Below are positions 47,315 to 57,059 of a stretch of 64,000 bases of DNA, in pieces. The position numbers were made by a program, and so were the translations under genes. Under the pieces are notes generated by a model, which searched no databases, had not been told where the DNA came from, and worked only from the letters and a program-made list of their open reading frames with translations. The DNA comes from Sanguinoderma infundibulare (lineage: Eukaryota; Basidiomycota; Agaricomycetes; Polyporales; Polyporaceae), in assembly GCA_032821775.1 (NCBI GenBank), contig JAVLRN010000004.1:1798001-1862000 (forward strand). The letters are read 5' to 3'. Every line of letters begins with the position of its first letter. Within the stretch, counting starts at the first letter, position 1.

Positions 47315-47829
47315 ACGGGTAACCCGTGCGGGTCAGCGCGGGTTTTCAGCGCGGGTACGGGTACGGGTCGGACTTGGCCAACCCGAGGGCAAACCCGTAC
47401 CCGCGGCGCGGGTTTGCGGGTACAGGCGCCGTTATAGGCGCCCACAGCGACTCTGCATCCGAGGTACATGTCTGTTCATCCGTCCAAGTCGTCGCTGTGG
47501 CCGGTGCTCCGCCAGCGGGCGGGAGCCTCGTCGACGTCGTAGTCGTCGAACTGGAACTGGTTGTCCTCATCACTCGACTCATCCTCCTCGATGCACGCCA
47601 CATCGTCCTCGTCGTCGCTGTTATTCGCGTGCGGGTCGAACTTGATGTCGAGCGTGTAGGAGTACACCTCGCACTCGGCCAGGCTGATCTCCCGGTTGAA
47701 TGTGGTGTAAAGCATGGGGTGCGTGCCCGACTGCGCCCGGGACAGCGCGCGGCGGCTTGGCTTGACGTAGAAGTCGAGCGGGGAGGAGGACGTGGGGACC
47801 CTATTACAGTACTGACTATACTCGACAGG

Positions 47830-48297
47830 ATGAAGACATCCTCGCCGCGCTCGCCTCCTTCACGCGCCTCCAGGCTTCCGACCTCAGCCATGAACTGGAA
47901 CGTTATCTCGCCGCGCCACTCGAAGATGTACCGGACGCCCTCGTCTGGTGGACTGAACGTCGCTCTCTGTATCCGTGCCTGTCGCGCATGGCCCTCGACT
48001 ATCTAACAATTCCCGGTTCGTAATGGCTCTTATATCCCCGTTGAGTGCAACTAACCTTGACCTCATTCCTTGCAGCAACCTCTGTCGAGGTTGAACGCGT
48101 TTTCAGCCGTGGCTGCCCTTTTGCTTAGCCACGTTCGCGGCCGTATGAACGCCGAGATGACTAGGGCTATCTTATGTGTTGGTGCATGGATGTCAGCGGG
48201 TCTCGTCGACGCCGACGATGCTCGCAAGGCTGCTAAGTTGCCGGACGTCAAGGATGGCGAGGGGTCGGACTTCGAGATGGAGGACGGCGGGGATTGA
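47830..48297 (+). pseudogene. hAT transposase C-terminal remnant
   Basis: Reading DILAALASF..., then YLAAPLEDVPDALVWW, YPCLSRMALDYLTIP, and across a probable intron (about 48017-48075) ATSVEVERVFSRGC. These are the conserved blocks of the hAT dimerisation domain. After RGC the frame must shift by one base to continue LLLSHVRGRMNAEMTR..., ending EMEDGGD at 48297. The DDE catalytic part is missing, so it cannot encode an active transposase. Confidence 0.8.
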
Positions 48298-48656
48298 CGG
48301 CAGTCAGCTTGTATATTCTTACATGCCCCTAGTATGCTGCGAATCCGATCGAAACGAAGACAAAATGTGAATGGTGATGTGTGCGCAACGTTTGGCGTGC
48401 TCTGGAGCTGAAGCGCGAGCTCAGCTATGCATCTAGGCTCACGGAATCAAACAGATGTTTATATAAATGTATCCTATGGACTTACACATCTCCACCGTGT
48501 GCTACAAACCCGCGAACAAACCCGTCTGGTCGACCCGTACCCGCGAGACCCGCGAGACCCGGCGCTAAGACCCGCAACCCGCGGGCACCCGCGGGTCGCG
48601 GGTACGGGTTTTTCGCGGGTACGGGTCCGGGTCAGGTCTCGGATACCCGCGGGTTC

Positions 48657-48673
48657 ACCCGTGCTACAGCCTA
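48657..48673 (-). repeat. hAT right terminal inverted repeat
   Basis: ACCCGTGCTACAGCCTA, exact complement of the left end, followed by GAACGACA at 48674-48681. Confidence 0.9.
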
Positions 48674-48826
48674 GAACGACATGATCACGGGCGTCTGTTA
48701 CCGGTGGCACAGCTTGAGCTGCGAGGCCGGGCTGGTGCTGCCAGGCGCTCGACCCTCAGAAACCTACTCGAAGCCTCGCTCAGAGCGTAGCACCTCAGCT
48801 TTTTTACTCACAACTTGGTGCTCACT

Positions 48827-49179
48827 ATGTCGCCCGTTCAACCGGCATCTACCAAGGTCCTCACCAACTCTGACCTCCTCCACTGCATATTCACTTTTGT
48901 GCCACTGGGGACAAGTGGCGTACTGTGGTCGGATCCTCATATAGTGCGATGTGCGATTGTCTGTCGCGTATTTTACGAGCCTGCGATCCGAGTTCTATGG
49001 AGGGATCTCAAAATACTCTTTCCATTATGGCATCTACTGGCCCCACCTAACGCCAAGTTTCCTTATTCCAGGGGCGGCGATGATTTATTAGACTATCTCG
49101 AGAAAGTAAGCACGTCTGCTCGCATTGTTGACACGGAATAGAATATATTTATCCCACTTTCTAGGTCATCTCTGCACAG
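48827..49179 (+). pseudogene. F-box family copy C, first-exon half only
   Basis: Exon 1 (48827-49105) encodes MSPVQPASTKVLTNSDLLHC, then IFTFV, IVRCAIVCRVFYEPAIRVLW and LLDYLEK, matching the F-box exon of copies A and D. A normal 59-nt intron (49106-49164) leads to VISAQ (49165-49179). Similarity then stops abruptly: the following sequence has no relation to the family. It is the exact complement in content to copy B, which starts at the next residue position on the other strand. A product of about 100 residues could still be made, but without the LRR part. Confidence 0.8.
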
Positions 49180-49615
49180 TGGGCGGCCTTCGGGCAGACA
49201 GCTCATTATGTGGAAGTTGTTCAGCCGAGCCATCCTATCACTGTCAGCCTTCTCATTATCATACATTGTGTCTTGGCGCGCAATGCGGCAGACAGTCTCT
49301 CAGGCCACATTCATCGTGAGTCCTTCCCAACTCCGACTCCCGATCCCACCCCTCCGTCCGCCTGCCAGTTGAGGCGAAGGCTCCCTTCGCAGGCATCTGA
49401 CCTTAACGTACATCCATGGCGCCTCCTCATTCCCAGAATCGCACTGGTTATCCCAAAATATCCCTTGCTCGGAGCAGAATGGCCCTTCTTTCGAATACTT
49501 GCAGGGGGCTGCACTGCCGGGACGGCAGGGAGATGCATCAAGGTGAGTGATATCCTCGTTCTCTTCATCTTTCATTTCAGCCTGAGGAAACTTTGGCCTG
49601 TCAGCTGTTCTTGCA

Positions 49616-49738
49616 ATCTGACCCATACCGCTCTCTCTGATCCTTCCTCATCCTCTTTTCTGTTTCTGTTTCCATCGCCGGCTCGTCCGGTCCATGGACC
49701 ATCAGCGCGCAACGAGGGTGGGCGTTGAGGGGGCATAA
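49616..49738. repeat. Direct repeat, left copy (about 120 bp)
   Basis: Starts CTGACCCATACC, continues CT-rich, then CGTCCGGTCCATGGAC and ends GTGGGCGTTGAGG. It closely matches 51193-51310 in the same orientation. The pair brackets the possible TIR element 49744-51184. Confidence 0.75.
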
Positions 49739-50041
49739 CGAAAATGCAGAGTCGTGATGCGACACGACGCGCTGTGGCACACCATGACGCGCCACGGCGC
49801 GAAAGGACCCGGCTCTGTGACGCGACACGACGCGACACGACGCGGCTGTGATGCGACACGAAGCAAAGCAATGCAGCGTCACCGGGAGGTCGACAGAGAG
49901 CATGAGCTCGGTCGTGGGAGATCCGTCGAGGACGAGTTGGCAGTGATAAGATGGTCAGCAACGCACTATCACCCCCCGTAACCGCACCACGCCTGCCCCG
50001 CCCGCCCTTGAGTCATCAAAAAGCCGGAACGGATCACTCAC

Positions 50042-50211
50042 CGCATATACCGCCGCCAGTCCCCCAGACTCAAACCCCAGCCCAGACAGCAGCGTGTTCG
50101 CCTCAACGACCGCCTCCAGCGCGGGCATCACCACGTGCGCCTTGTTCGCCTCATACGCCTGCCACCCGTACTTGAACAGTATCTTCTCGCACTTGTTGCA
50201 GATCGCAGAGT
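50042..50211 (-). pseudogene. Single-exon fragment of glycerol dehydrogenase
   Basis: The 170-nt segment reads [20 protein letters not shown], then [20 protein letters not shown] and [12 protein letters not shown]. This is the conserved core of iron-type (GldA-like) glycerol dehydrogenases around the [20 protein letters not shown] motif. It is bounded by an AG acceptor (50212-50213 on the other strand) and a GTGAGT donor at 50041, as a genuine exon would be. Neither the NAD-binding N-terminal domain nor the HNG-containing next exon is found nearby. It is therefore an isolated exon, not a gene. Confidence 0.78.
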
Positions 50212-50449
50212 CTGGAGCCCGCCCCGAAAGTTTATGCTGTTCCGGCACTGCCGCGCCTCGACGTTCATCGCGTGGAAGCATGGTTGCATTGTGACCGTCT
50301 TTCTGTGTGCCCAGGCGTGCACGTCATTGTCAAACTCGGATCCGTCAAGTGGTGCGTACCTCAAGTTTGGTGTTGGTTCTAGAAGCGCACACCTGACGCT
50401 CAGTGGTGCACTGCGACGCGACTGTGATGCGGATAGACGCGGCATGCCG

Positions 50450-50590
50450 CCCTCCGACGTGACATGGACGTGACACTGACGCGACGGACGCGACACTGAC
50501 GACGGACGCGACACTGACACGACACGGACGTGACACGGACGCGGCCATGACGCGGAGTGACGCGACACTGACGCGGCTTGCTGCATCCAA
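50450..50590. repeat. Degenerate GACGCGACAC repeats
   Basis: Units close to GACGCGACACTGAC recur imperfectly here; related units occur at 49755-49860. They lie inside the possible TIR element and resemble subterminal repeats of DNA transposons. No reading frame is implied. Confidence 0.7.
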
Positions 50591-51192
50591 GATGCAACAC
50601 TGACGCGGCAGGCTGCACTGGAGACGCAACAGAGAGGTGAGAGTGGATGCGTATTGCGGAGGCCATGGAACAGAGTAGACGTCGAATGTCTTGCTACCTA
50701 GGCTAAAGCCAGCAATAACGCCCACTCAGGCTGTTGGGTAATGGCTGGCAGTGCACAGCGGGCATAAAGCCGCACTTTACATCTGGCAGTCTTGAGGAAG
50801 TCCTGGGGAGACGTTGAGAAGCGAGGAAGATGAGGGTCTTCGACTGGGTTGTATCAGCATGCTAGATGGTCAACATTGAATATGCGGGCGACAGCTTACC
50901 AAATGTTCAATGGCAACATTCGTTAAATTATCGCCCATGCTGTGCCAGGTCCAACTTGATGAACAGAATGGCGGTCTATCAGTCGAAACAACGCGTCATA
51001 ACCCACAGGTGTTCATGACAACTGAGACTAAGGGCTCCCAAACAGATATTGATGGTGTTCACAGTAGGACGGCGGCCGGTAGGTGGAAGAGAGCAAAGCC
51101 GACAATCATGCGGAACAGACGCGTGTGCACGCGACAGTAGCGGCACTGTGGCGCGGCCCGGCCCCGCGCATCACGACTCTGCATATTCTGTA

Positions 51193-51310
51193 GGCCCCTG
51201 ACCCATACCACTCTCTCTGATCCTCTCCTCTTTCTCTTTTCTGTTTCTGTTTTCGTCGCCGTTTCGTCCGGTCCATGGACATCAACGCGCAGCAAGGGTG
51301 GGCGTTGAGG
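51193..51310. repeat. Direct repeat, right copy (about 120 bp)
   Basis: Same order of motifs as 49616-49738 (CTGACCCATACC ... GTCCATGGAC ... GGTGGGCGTTGAGG) with scattered differences. It ends about 147 bp before the pheromone-receptor start. Confidence 0.75.
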
Positions 51311-51456
51311 CCTTCTTTGGTTAGTATATCCTCCACACTGACAGATGTGATCTGTCTGCGTGCGTTTGTGATCCTTCGAGCCGCGCCTGTGATGTCCAAG
51401 ACCAGCGTACGCAGGTATATAGAGCACGAGTTGCCTGCCCATTATCGTTTCTCGTC

Positions 51457-52792
51457 ATGGCTTCCGACTGGATTGCCGAGGTTGATATTTCTGCGGGATT
51501 GTCGCTTCTAGGTTTCATCCTCACGACCATTCCCTTATGTTGGCAGCGGAGAGGTATGCGGTCATTCAACTCTCGTCCATTTAAATTTGCTGACTGAGCA
51601 CCACTTGTGTGCAGCGAACATAGGACCTACCCTCTTTGTCATTTGGGCTGGCGGGGCATGCCTCGGCAATGGAATCAACATGTTGGTATGGAGGAGCACC
51701 ACTGCTAATCTTGCGCCAGTTTGGTGTGATATATGTGAGTAATGGTCTTTCATCAAGCATCCTCAGATACTCCACTGACCGCTATCACTGCAGACACCCG
51801 ATTCTATGTCGCATCTGGCATTGGTGTTGTTTCCTCGTCACTCGTCATCAACCGTCGTCTATATTGCATTGTGCGACCCTCTGTCCCCCTCACTTCCGAG
51901 GTTGATCAGCGGCGCAACGTGATCATTGATTTGCTCATTGGCCTCGGGATTCCACTACTTGCCGCTGCTTTATGTGGGTATTTACCAACGAGTGAATGAC
52001 CTACGTTCACTGAGGTGTTCCCTACTAGATTGGTTCTATCAAGGACACCGCTTCAGCATTTTGGAAGGGATTGGGTGTGTTCCGGCGGTCCCTATCACCT
52101 TCCTTTCCTACTTGCTCTTCGCGTCTTGGCCGATCATCATCGGGCTCGTCTCAGGAACCTACTGCATCCTCACCATCCGTTCATTCCTCAACCGCCGCCA
52201 ACGGCTCAAGAAACTGAATCCCGACCTCAACTTCGATCGCTATTTTCACCTAATTGGTCTGGCCTCCCTCGACGTACTCTTCTCCATCCCACTCAGCATC
52301 TGCAACATCGTTCTCAGCCTTCGCGCTGATGGCCTATACCCATACCGCGGCCTAGCGGATCTCCACTTCGAGTTCTCGCGCGTCGTTGAGATACCCGCCA
52401 GTGTGTGGCGCGGGGATGCGGCCTCGGTCCTGGGGATGAGGTTCGGGACTTGGGAGCCTGTTGGATGCGCGTACGCGTTCTTCCTATTTTTCGGCCTGAC
52501 CAAGGAGGCCCGTCAGCACTACAGGCGCTGGCTGTCGTTGGTGTCTCCGGGCCCTGGCAGAGTCAATGTGGCTGCGGCGCCCAGACGCACCCCCGCCGCG
52601 TGGGTGGAGTCATCGGTAGCGTTCGCTGTCTCTGCCCAGAGCGTCTCTATCGGACTCAGATCTCCCACCTCCCTCGACTCCTACTCTCAGCGTCCCGACA
52701 CGAAAGCGGACAGCATTGCCTACTTGGCATCATCGTCGTTGCTGGGCGTTTCCCAACCCCGCTCGCCTTCGCCCGTGTATCTTCCTCAGTAA
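51457..52792 (+). CDS. Ste3-type pheromone receptor-like GPCR
   Basis: Four exons (51457-51553, 51615-51734, 51794-51973, 52029-52792) give about 386 residues. Family landmarks are NIGPTLFVIWAGGACLGNGI with NMLVWRS, then APVWCDIYTRF, INRRLYCIV, and across the last junction YWFYQGHRFSILEGIGC, the most conserved Ste3 block. Later come FDRYFHLIGLASLDVLF and a Ser-rich cytosolic tail. Seven helices fit. Receptors of this group sense lipopeptide pheromones; in Agaricomycetes some sit in the B mating-type locus and others are non-mating paralogs. I found no convincing CaaX pheromone precursor beside it, though a short one is easy to miss. TATATA lies at 51416. Confidence 0.9.
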
Positions 52793-53103
52793 ATATACTT
52801 GTAATATCCGGCCACCATACGGATGTCCCACCGTGACCAATACGACTCACATACGATGGACCATGGGAGCGTTTCATGGCGTTGGCGCCCAGGACATCCG
52901 AGAGGCCGAGGTGGCGGACGAGGTGGCGCAAGTGCTGCCTCAGCGACTGGGGGCCGGAATTGCCGACAAGTAACGGGGGACCCACGCAGAACAACGACAT
53001 TCATTTCAGGGATCTAAGTACAAGTTCGAGTCTCCGACCATGACTCCGGTTGTGACGCGGTGGACGCGAGATCTGGGAAAGAACATGCATTTGGGACAGG
53101 TAG

Positions 53104-54789
53104 TTACGGTCCGTCGCGAGCACAACAGATGGCGTAGTATATGTGTTCAATAACCTGTCTCCACCAATGGTCGACGTGCAGGACTGACGGAAGGATCACC
53201 TTCGGGTCCGGACTTGAATTGAGCAGCGCACGCCTGTACGGCTCAGGATCCAAGTGTGGGAACAGGTCGAGGAGGTACCTCGCGATCGCCTCCGCCTCCG
53301 CATCTGGGAGCTTGAATCCCAACGATGAAACGCACCGGCCCCTGACAGACAGGTGCTGGAGTGGATGTAACAGCGGGCGGTCGAGAGGCGCAGGGATCGC
53401 GTGCACTCCGATGATGGGACAGTGGAGGCGAGGGAGGGCAAGCTCCCGGAGGTTCGTACAGCGCGTGTAGAGGAGGTGGATGGCGTTCACGGTCACAGCC
53501 GAGCCAAAAAAGGAATGCCCTCGCTCGAGGAGGAGATGTTCGAGCTTTGGCCAACCGCTCGCGATGGCCTCGATATCAGCATCGTCGAGCTTGGCCCCGG
53601 AGACGAGGCGGAAGTAGCGGATGTCTCGGAGAGGGAAGACGGGGGCGAGGAATGCGCGGAGGGCGCGCTGGGCCTCGTCTTCGGGTGGTTGAACCCATGG
53701 CGTGGAGAGCGTCAGGCTGTGGAGGCCGCTCGTGGCCACGGCGCTGTAGAAGAGCCCCAGGACGGCGGCGACGTCAGCCTCCGCGACATCTCCCTGTCCC
53801 GCAGAAGAACACAGATAGATTTTCGCAATTTTGAGGGCATGAAAACGACCGAGATTGAAGACGCCGGATAGAATGACTTCGTCTCCCGTCACAGACAGCT
53901 CGTGGAGGTCGCGAATGGAAACTGTATGGCCGATTCCCACTGGTGGGCCATCAAGTTGACGGACAATTAGGGAGACGAGGCCTGGCATCGTGATGAGATC
54001 TCGGAAAGCGGCAAGTCCGGCGAGTCGTGATATTTGAATATCGTGGAGCCGCTCGAAACAGACGAGTTCCTGGACGAGTGATCGTCCTATGTCCAGGGAG
54101 CCATCTCCTTGGGAAACGGATATCTTCTCCAGGAATGGCGAAGACTCGTGCAGTCGGCGGAGCAACACGGCGTTTCCCGCTCGATTGGGGTCATCGAAGG
54201 AAAAGTTCGCACTACGAAGGGTCGCAGTGAAGAATGGGATGAAGGAGCCATGATCGGCGGGGGCTTTATTCGCGCACCGTATGTAGCGCAGCAGGGGAAG
54301 AAAAGTGTTCCCGCTGTTCCGCCTGAGGACAGACTGGATGAGCAGGTGATTGGCGTCGTTAATCTCCTGCGATGCGCTTGAATGGAGGACTATGCTACGG
54401 ACGCAGGAGGCGTGCCGCAGGAAGCGATCCCATCGTACTGGATCGTCGTATAGCCGCGCGGAGATGACCTGGAAGCCAAATGAGCGAGAATAAGGTGTTC
54501 TGGACAAGCAGCTTACTTTCTCGAGGAAGTCCAACATGTCGCCATTTCCATCTCTGGACCACGGATAATGGACGTCCGAGGGAGATAGAAGGTGCCACAA
54601 CGGAAGGAGCATGAGCAGATGTCTCCATAGGACTCGAGTGGCAGGTCCATGAAAGACACGACAGACAGTCGCGCATCGTGCTACATAGCGGTCACTGTCA
54701 TCCAATTCCAATGGGACGAACGCGAATATTCCTTCGAGGAGATCGGCATTGGTGAGAACTCGGGCGGAGGCCGGATGAACGTCTTCCAT
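53104..54789 (-). CDS. F-box-like protein, family copy D
   Basis: Exon 1 (54789-54517) and exon 2 (54468-53104) give about 545 residues. The 48-nt intron (54516-54469) is in frame and stop-free, so it could also be read through. Exon 1 holds PASARVLTNADLLEGIFAFV and ARCATVCRVFHGPATRVLW. Exon 2 opens VISARLYDDPVRWDRFLRH and contains leucine-rich strands (LHSLTLST, LEHLLLERG, LRELALPRL, HLSVRGRCV), ending with ARYLLDLFPHLDPEPY. The start is the ATG of MEDVHPAS; an upstream in-frame GTG is not needed. Predicted SCF substrate receptor. It appears intact. Confidence 0.8.
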   Translation of the reverse strand: MEDVHPASARVLTNADLLEGIFAFVPLELDDSDRYVARCATVCRVFHGPATRVLWRHLLMLLPLWHLLSPSDVHYPWSRDGNGDMLDFLEKVSCLSRTPYSRSFGFQVISARLYDDPVRWDRFLRHASCVRSIVLHSSASQEINDANHLLIQSVLRRNSGNTFLPLLRYIRCANKAPADHGSFIPFFTATLRSANFSFDDPNRAGNAVLLRRLHESSPFLEKISVSQGDGSLDIGRSLVQELVCFERLHDIQISRLAGLAAFRDLITMPGLVSLIVRQLDGPPVGIGHTVSIRDLHELSVTGDEVILSGVFNLGRFHALKIAKIYLCSSAGQGDVAEADVAAVLGLFYSAVATSGLHSLTLSTPWVQPPEDEAQRALRAFLAPVFPLRDIRYFRLVSGAKLDDADIEAIASGWPKLEHLLLERGHSFFGSAVTVNAIHLLYTRCTNLRELALPRLHCPIIGVHAIPAPLDRPLLHPLQHLSVRGRCVSSLGFKLPDAEAEAIARYLLDLFPHLDPEPYRRALLNSSPDPKVILPSVLHVDHWWRQVIEHIYYAICCARDGP

Positions 54790-55239
54790 CGTGAGCACTG
54801 GTTAGGCTAGATGATAAATGAACCTTGCTCTAGGAGGGATGGTCATGGCGGTCATCAGCCTCGTTGGTCGCAAAGCTGAAATTTGTGTCTGGTCCGACCT
54901 TGTTGTGAGCACAGCCTCCTCGGACGCCGGCCCGGTCTTTGTGCTCGCGAATGAACTTATGTCTACGTGCCACTCTGAGCTGACCCGCACAAAAACGCCC
55001 AACAACGTCAGTTGCCTACAAATCGTTCGATATAGTTGATCGCAGGAGAACATTACATGGACCGTACCTGGGGTGCGAGCCTGTCACGCTCAGAACAGAG
55101 AGAGCAAATATACGCAACAATCTTCCTGCACTGGTGATCGACGTACAGCATGGAGAGCAGGAGGACCGTCGAGTCAGCCTCATCAGGACTCAAGTACCGC
55201 AGCTCATCTCTGTACAGCTCTGTGTCCAGGACCCAGAAG

Positions 55240-56453
55240 CCGCATCGTCTATTCTCGCGATGGTTGGGTAATCAAAGGAGAATGAGAAGTAGCGTAGGTT
55301 GGGGAGAGGGAGAATGGGTGCCATGAGTTCGCGGAAGGTCGGCTCGTCGGGGAAATATTCGGATCCCCCGACGCAAAGCGTGAGGCTCTGGAGTATGCTG
55401 GCGGATATGGCTTTGTAGAACATACCCAGGACGGTGGTGACGCCGGTCACCACTGGGGCTTCATCCGCTTGGAAGTTGAGGTGGATTTTCGCGGCTTCCA
55501 GTGCTTGAAAGCGAACCGTGGGGAAGAGGGCGGACAGACCGTCTATGTCCCCACACACGGTCAAGTCGCGAAGCCCGGGAATGGAGGTTGTGTTGGCAAG
55601 TCCATCCCAGGACCCAGCGATGTCGTACACGGCGAGGGAAGTAAGGTTCGGTTTCGTAACAAGGGCCCGGCAAACTGGATACCCCCTGGGTCGAGAGATG
55701 CGAACTTCGCGGAGCCGATCAAAAGCAACGAGCTCCTGGATAAGCGACGGACCCACAAGCTCGCCTTCGGTATGCAGATTGATGCTCTCCAGGTCGAGGG
55801 ACGATTCGCGCAACCCCCGAAGAAACAGGGAATGCGCTCGCTCATTGGGGCTGAGAAGCGAGAAGGTTGCACAACGGAGCGTTGGGGAGAAGAGTGGGAG
55901 AAGAGTGCTGTCCGTTGGGACCCGCTGTGACCATTGTATGGAGTGCAGTAGAGGGAGAAAGGTGTTGCCGCCATTCTGCGAAAGAACAGACTGGACGAGG
56001 AGGCAATGGGCTTCGTGCGCGTCCAGGCGGTCAGGGTCTGGAGAATGGGTCAAATGTCGGCATGTCTGGCACGCCACAAAAAGCGTTCCCATCGGATTGG
56101 ATCCTTATGGAGCTGTGCGGAGATGACCTTGAAAAATATGTGAGCGAGACTTGACCTGTCAGGAACAAGCGTACTTACTTTGTAGAGGTAGGTCAACTCA
56201 CCAAGGTGGGCGCCTCTGGAAAAAAGAAAAGAAAGATCTCGGGGAGCAAGAAGGTGCCACAAGCTGGATGTAGCCCTTGGAGATTCCGTCATAGGACACG
56301 GATCACCGGGTCATGGAATCGGTGACAGACGGTTGCGCATCGCGCCACACAACGTTCTTGACGCTCGAATGCCAACAGGACGGATGTGAAGATGTCATTG
56401 AGGAGATCAGCGTTGGTCAAAACGTGAATGGATGCTGGATGCATGTCGGGCAT
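55240..56453 (-). pseudogene. F-box family copy E, decayed
   Basis: Exon 1 begins MPDMHPASIHVLTNADLLND (56453) but reads RVL-stop where sister copies have RVLW, near 56295, and then shifts frame. Exon 2 begins VISAQLHKDPIRWERFLW and shifts frame again near 56060; the family continuation (HEAHCLLVQSVLSQNGGN...) is in another frame. Similarity ends at ARIDD (about 55240), so the last 120 or so residues are missing. Three independent lesions make a functional product unlikely. Confidence 0.85.
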
Positions 56454-57059
56454 GGCGATGAATTGAGTTGTATCTAGTTGTGCTTGAACTCGTTTCGGAC
56501 GACTCTGTAGGCGCCCGCACCTGTCTGAATCGAGTCCAGCCGAGCGAGGGGCTCGGCTCGCCCAACTCTCAACGCATACTCAGCCTGATACTGTTCTCCT
56601 GCCCCCAGGGCCCCACCTTGGCCTTCCTCCTGTACCCTCCCGTTGTGGTGCCGTCGATGCCCCTTCTCCCGCACTCGTTTTTCTCAGCATGTCTCGATTG
56701 CAGATTACACGAGTTTTCATTTGCCCATCTCCGCACACCCAGCAGTCAGGACGAATGACAGTTGGCGCGAGCTCACCAAGCAGCCTAACCTCTGCCCAGG
56801 CCCAGCTTGAAGCAATGGAGTTTTGACGCGGCACTCGTAGACTAGCACAGTCGAATTGGCGGAGTGGACTTTAGGTGGAGTTGGGGCATGCGACCACGGC
56901 GCCGACCTGTGGTAAGTAGTACATCATCGCGACCTGTTTGCCATACTTGCGTCCCCTTCCATCTCTGCCGCAGACTGCCATGGCAACCCTCTGACCTTTC
57001 AAACTTCCCTATGTCACATACGGAAAGCAAGACCGCCTTGTCTTACTGAACTCTATCCC
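56454..57059. other. Intergenic
   Basis: Between the decayed F-box copy E and the decayed MYND gene. No recognisable feature. Confidence 0.45.

Larger units (their letters stand above)
47298..48673. mobile_element. Short hAT-family DNA transposon
   Basis: A 1,376-bp element bounded by perfect 17-bp inverted repeats TAGGCTGTAGCACGGGT (47298-47314) and its complement (48657-48673). The 8-bp direct duplication GAACGACA immediately outside each end (47290-47297 and 48674-48681) is the hAT hallmark. The subterminal regions are dense in CGGGTACGGGT / ACCCGCGGG repeats. Inside lies only the C-terminal part of a hAT transposase (dimerisation region) with a frameshift. It is therefore a deleted, non-autonomous or dead copy. 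Perfect termini and an intact target duplication suggest a fairly recent insertion. Confidence 0.9.
49744..51184. mobile_element. Possible TIR element carrying a captured exon
   Basis: ATGCAGAGTCGTGATGCG at 49744-49761 is the exact 18-bp complement of 51167-51184. Between them are degenerate GACGCGACAC-type repeats and one exon of glycerol dehydrogenase, but no transposase. A short target duplication directly outside the repeats is not obvious; instead a longer direct repeat of about 120 bp flanks it. The structure would fit a non-autonomous element that picked up host sequence, but the boundaries are uncertain. Confidence 0.45.

Noticed and set aside
48505..48670. Dense CCCGCGGGTACCC-type repeat considered as telomeric or CRISPR-like array
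   Set aside because: Units are irregular and lie in the subterminal region of the hAT element, mirrored at its left end; this is normal for such transposons.
52793..53100. Possible pheromone precursor next to the Ste3-like receptor
   Set aside because: No short frame ending in a convincing C-aliphatic-aliphatic-X motif was seen in this interval on a manual scan.
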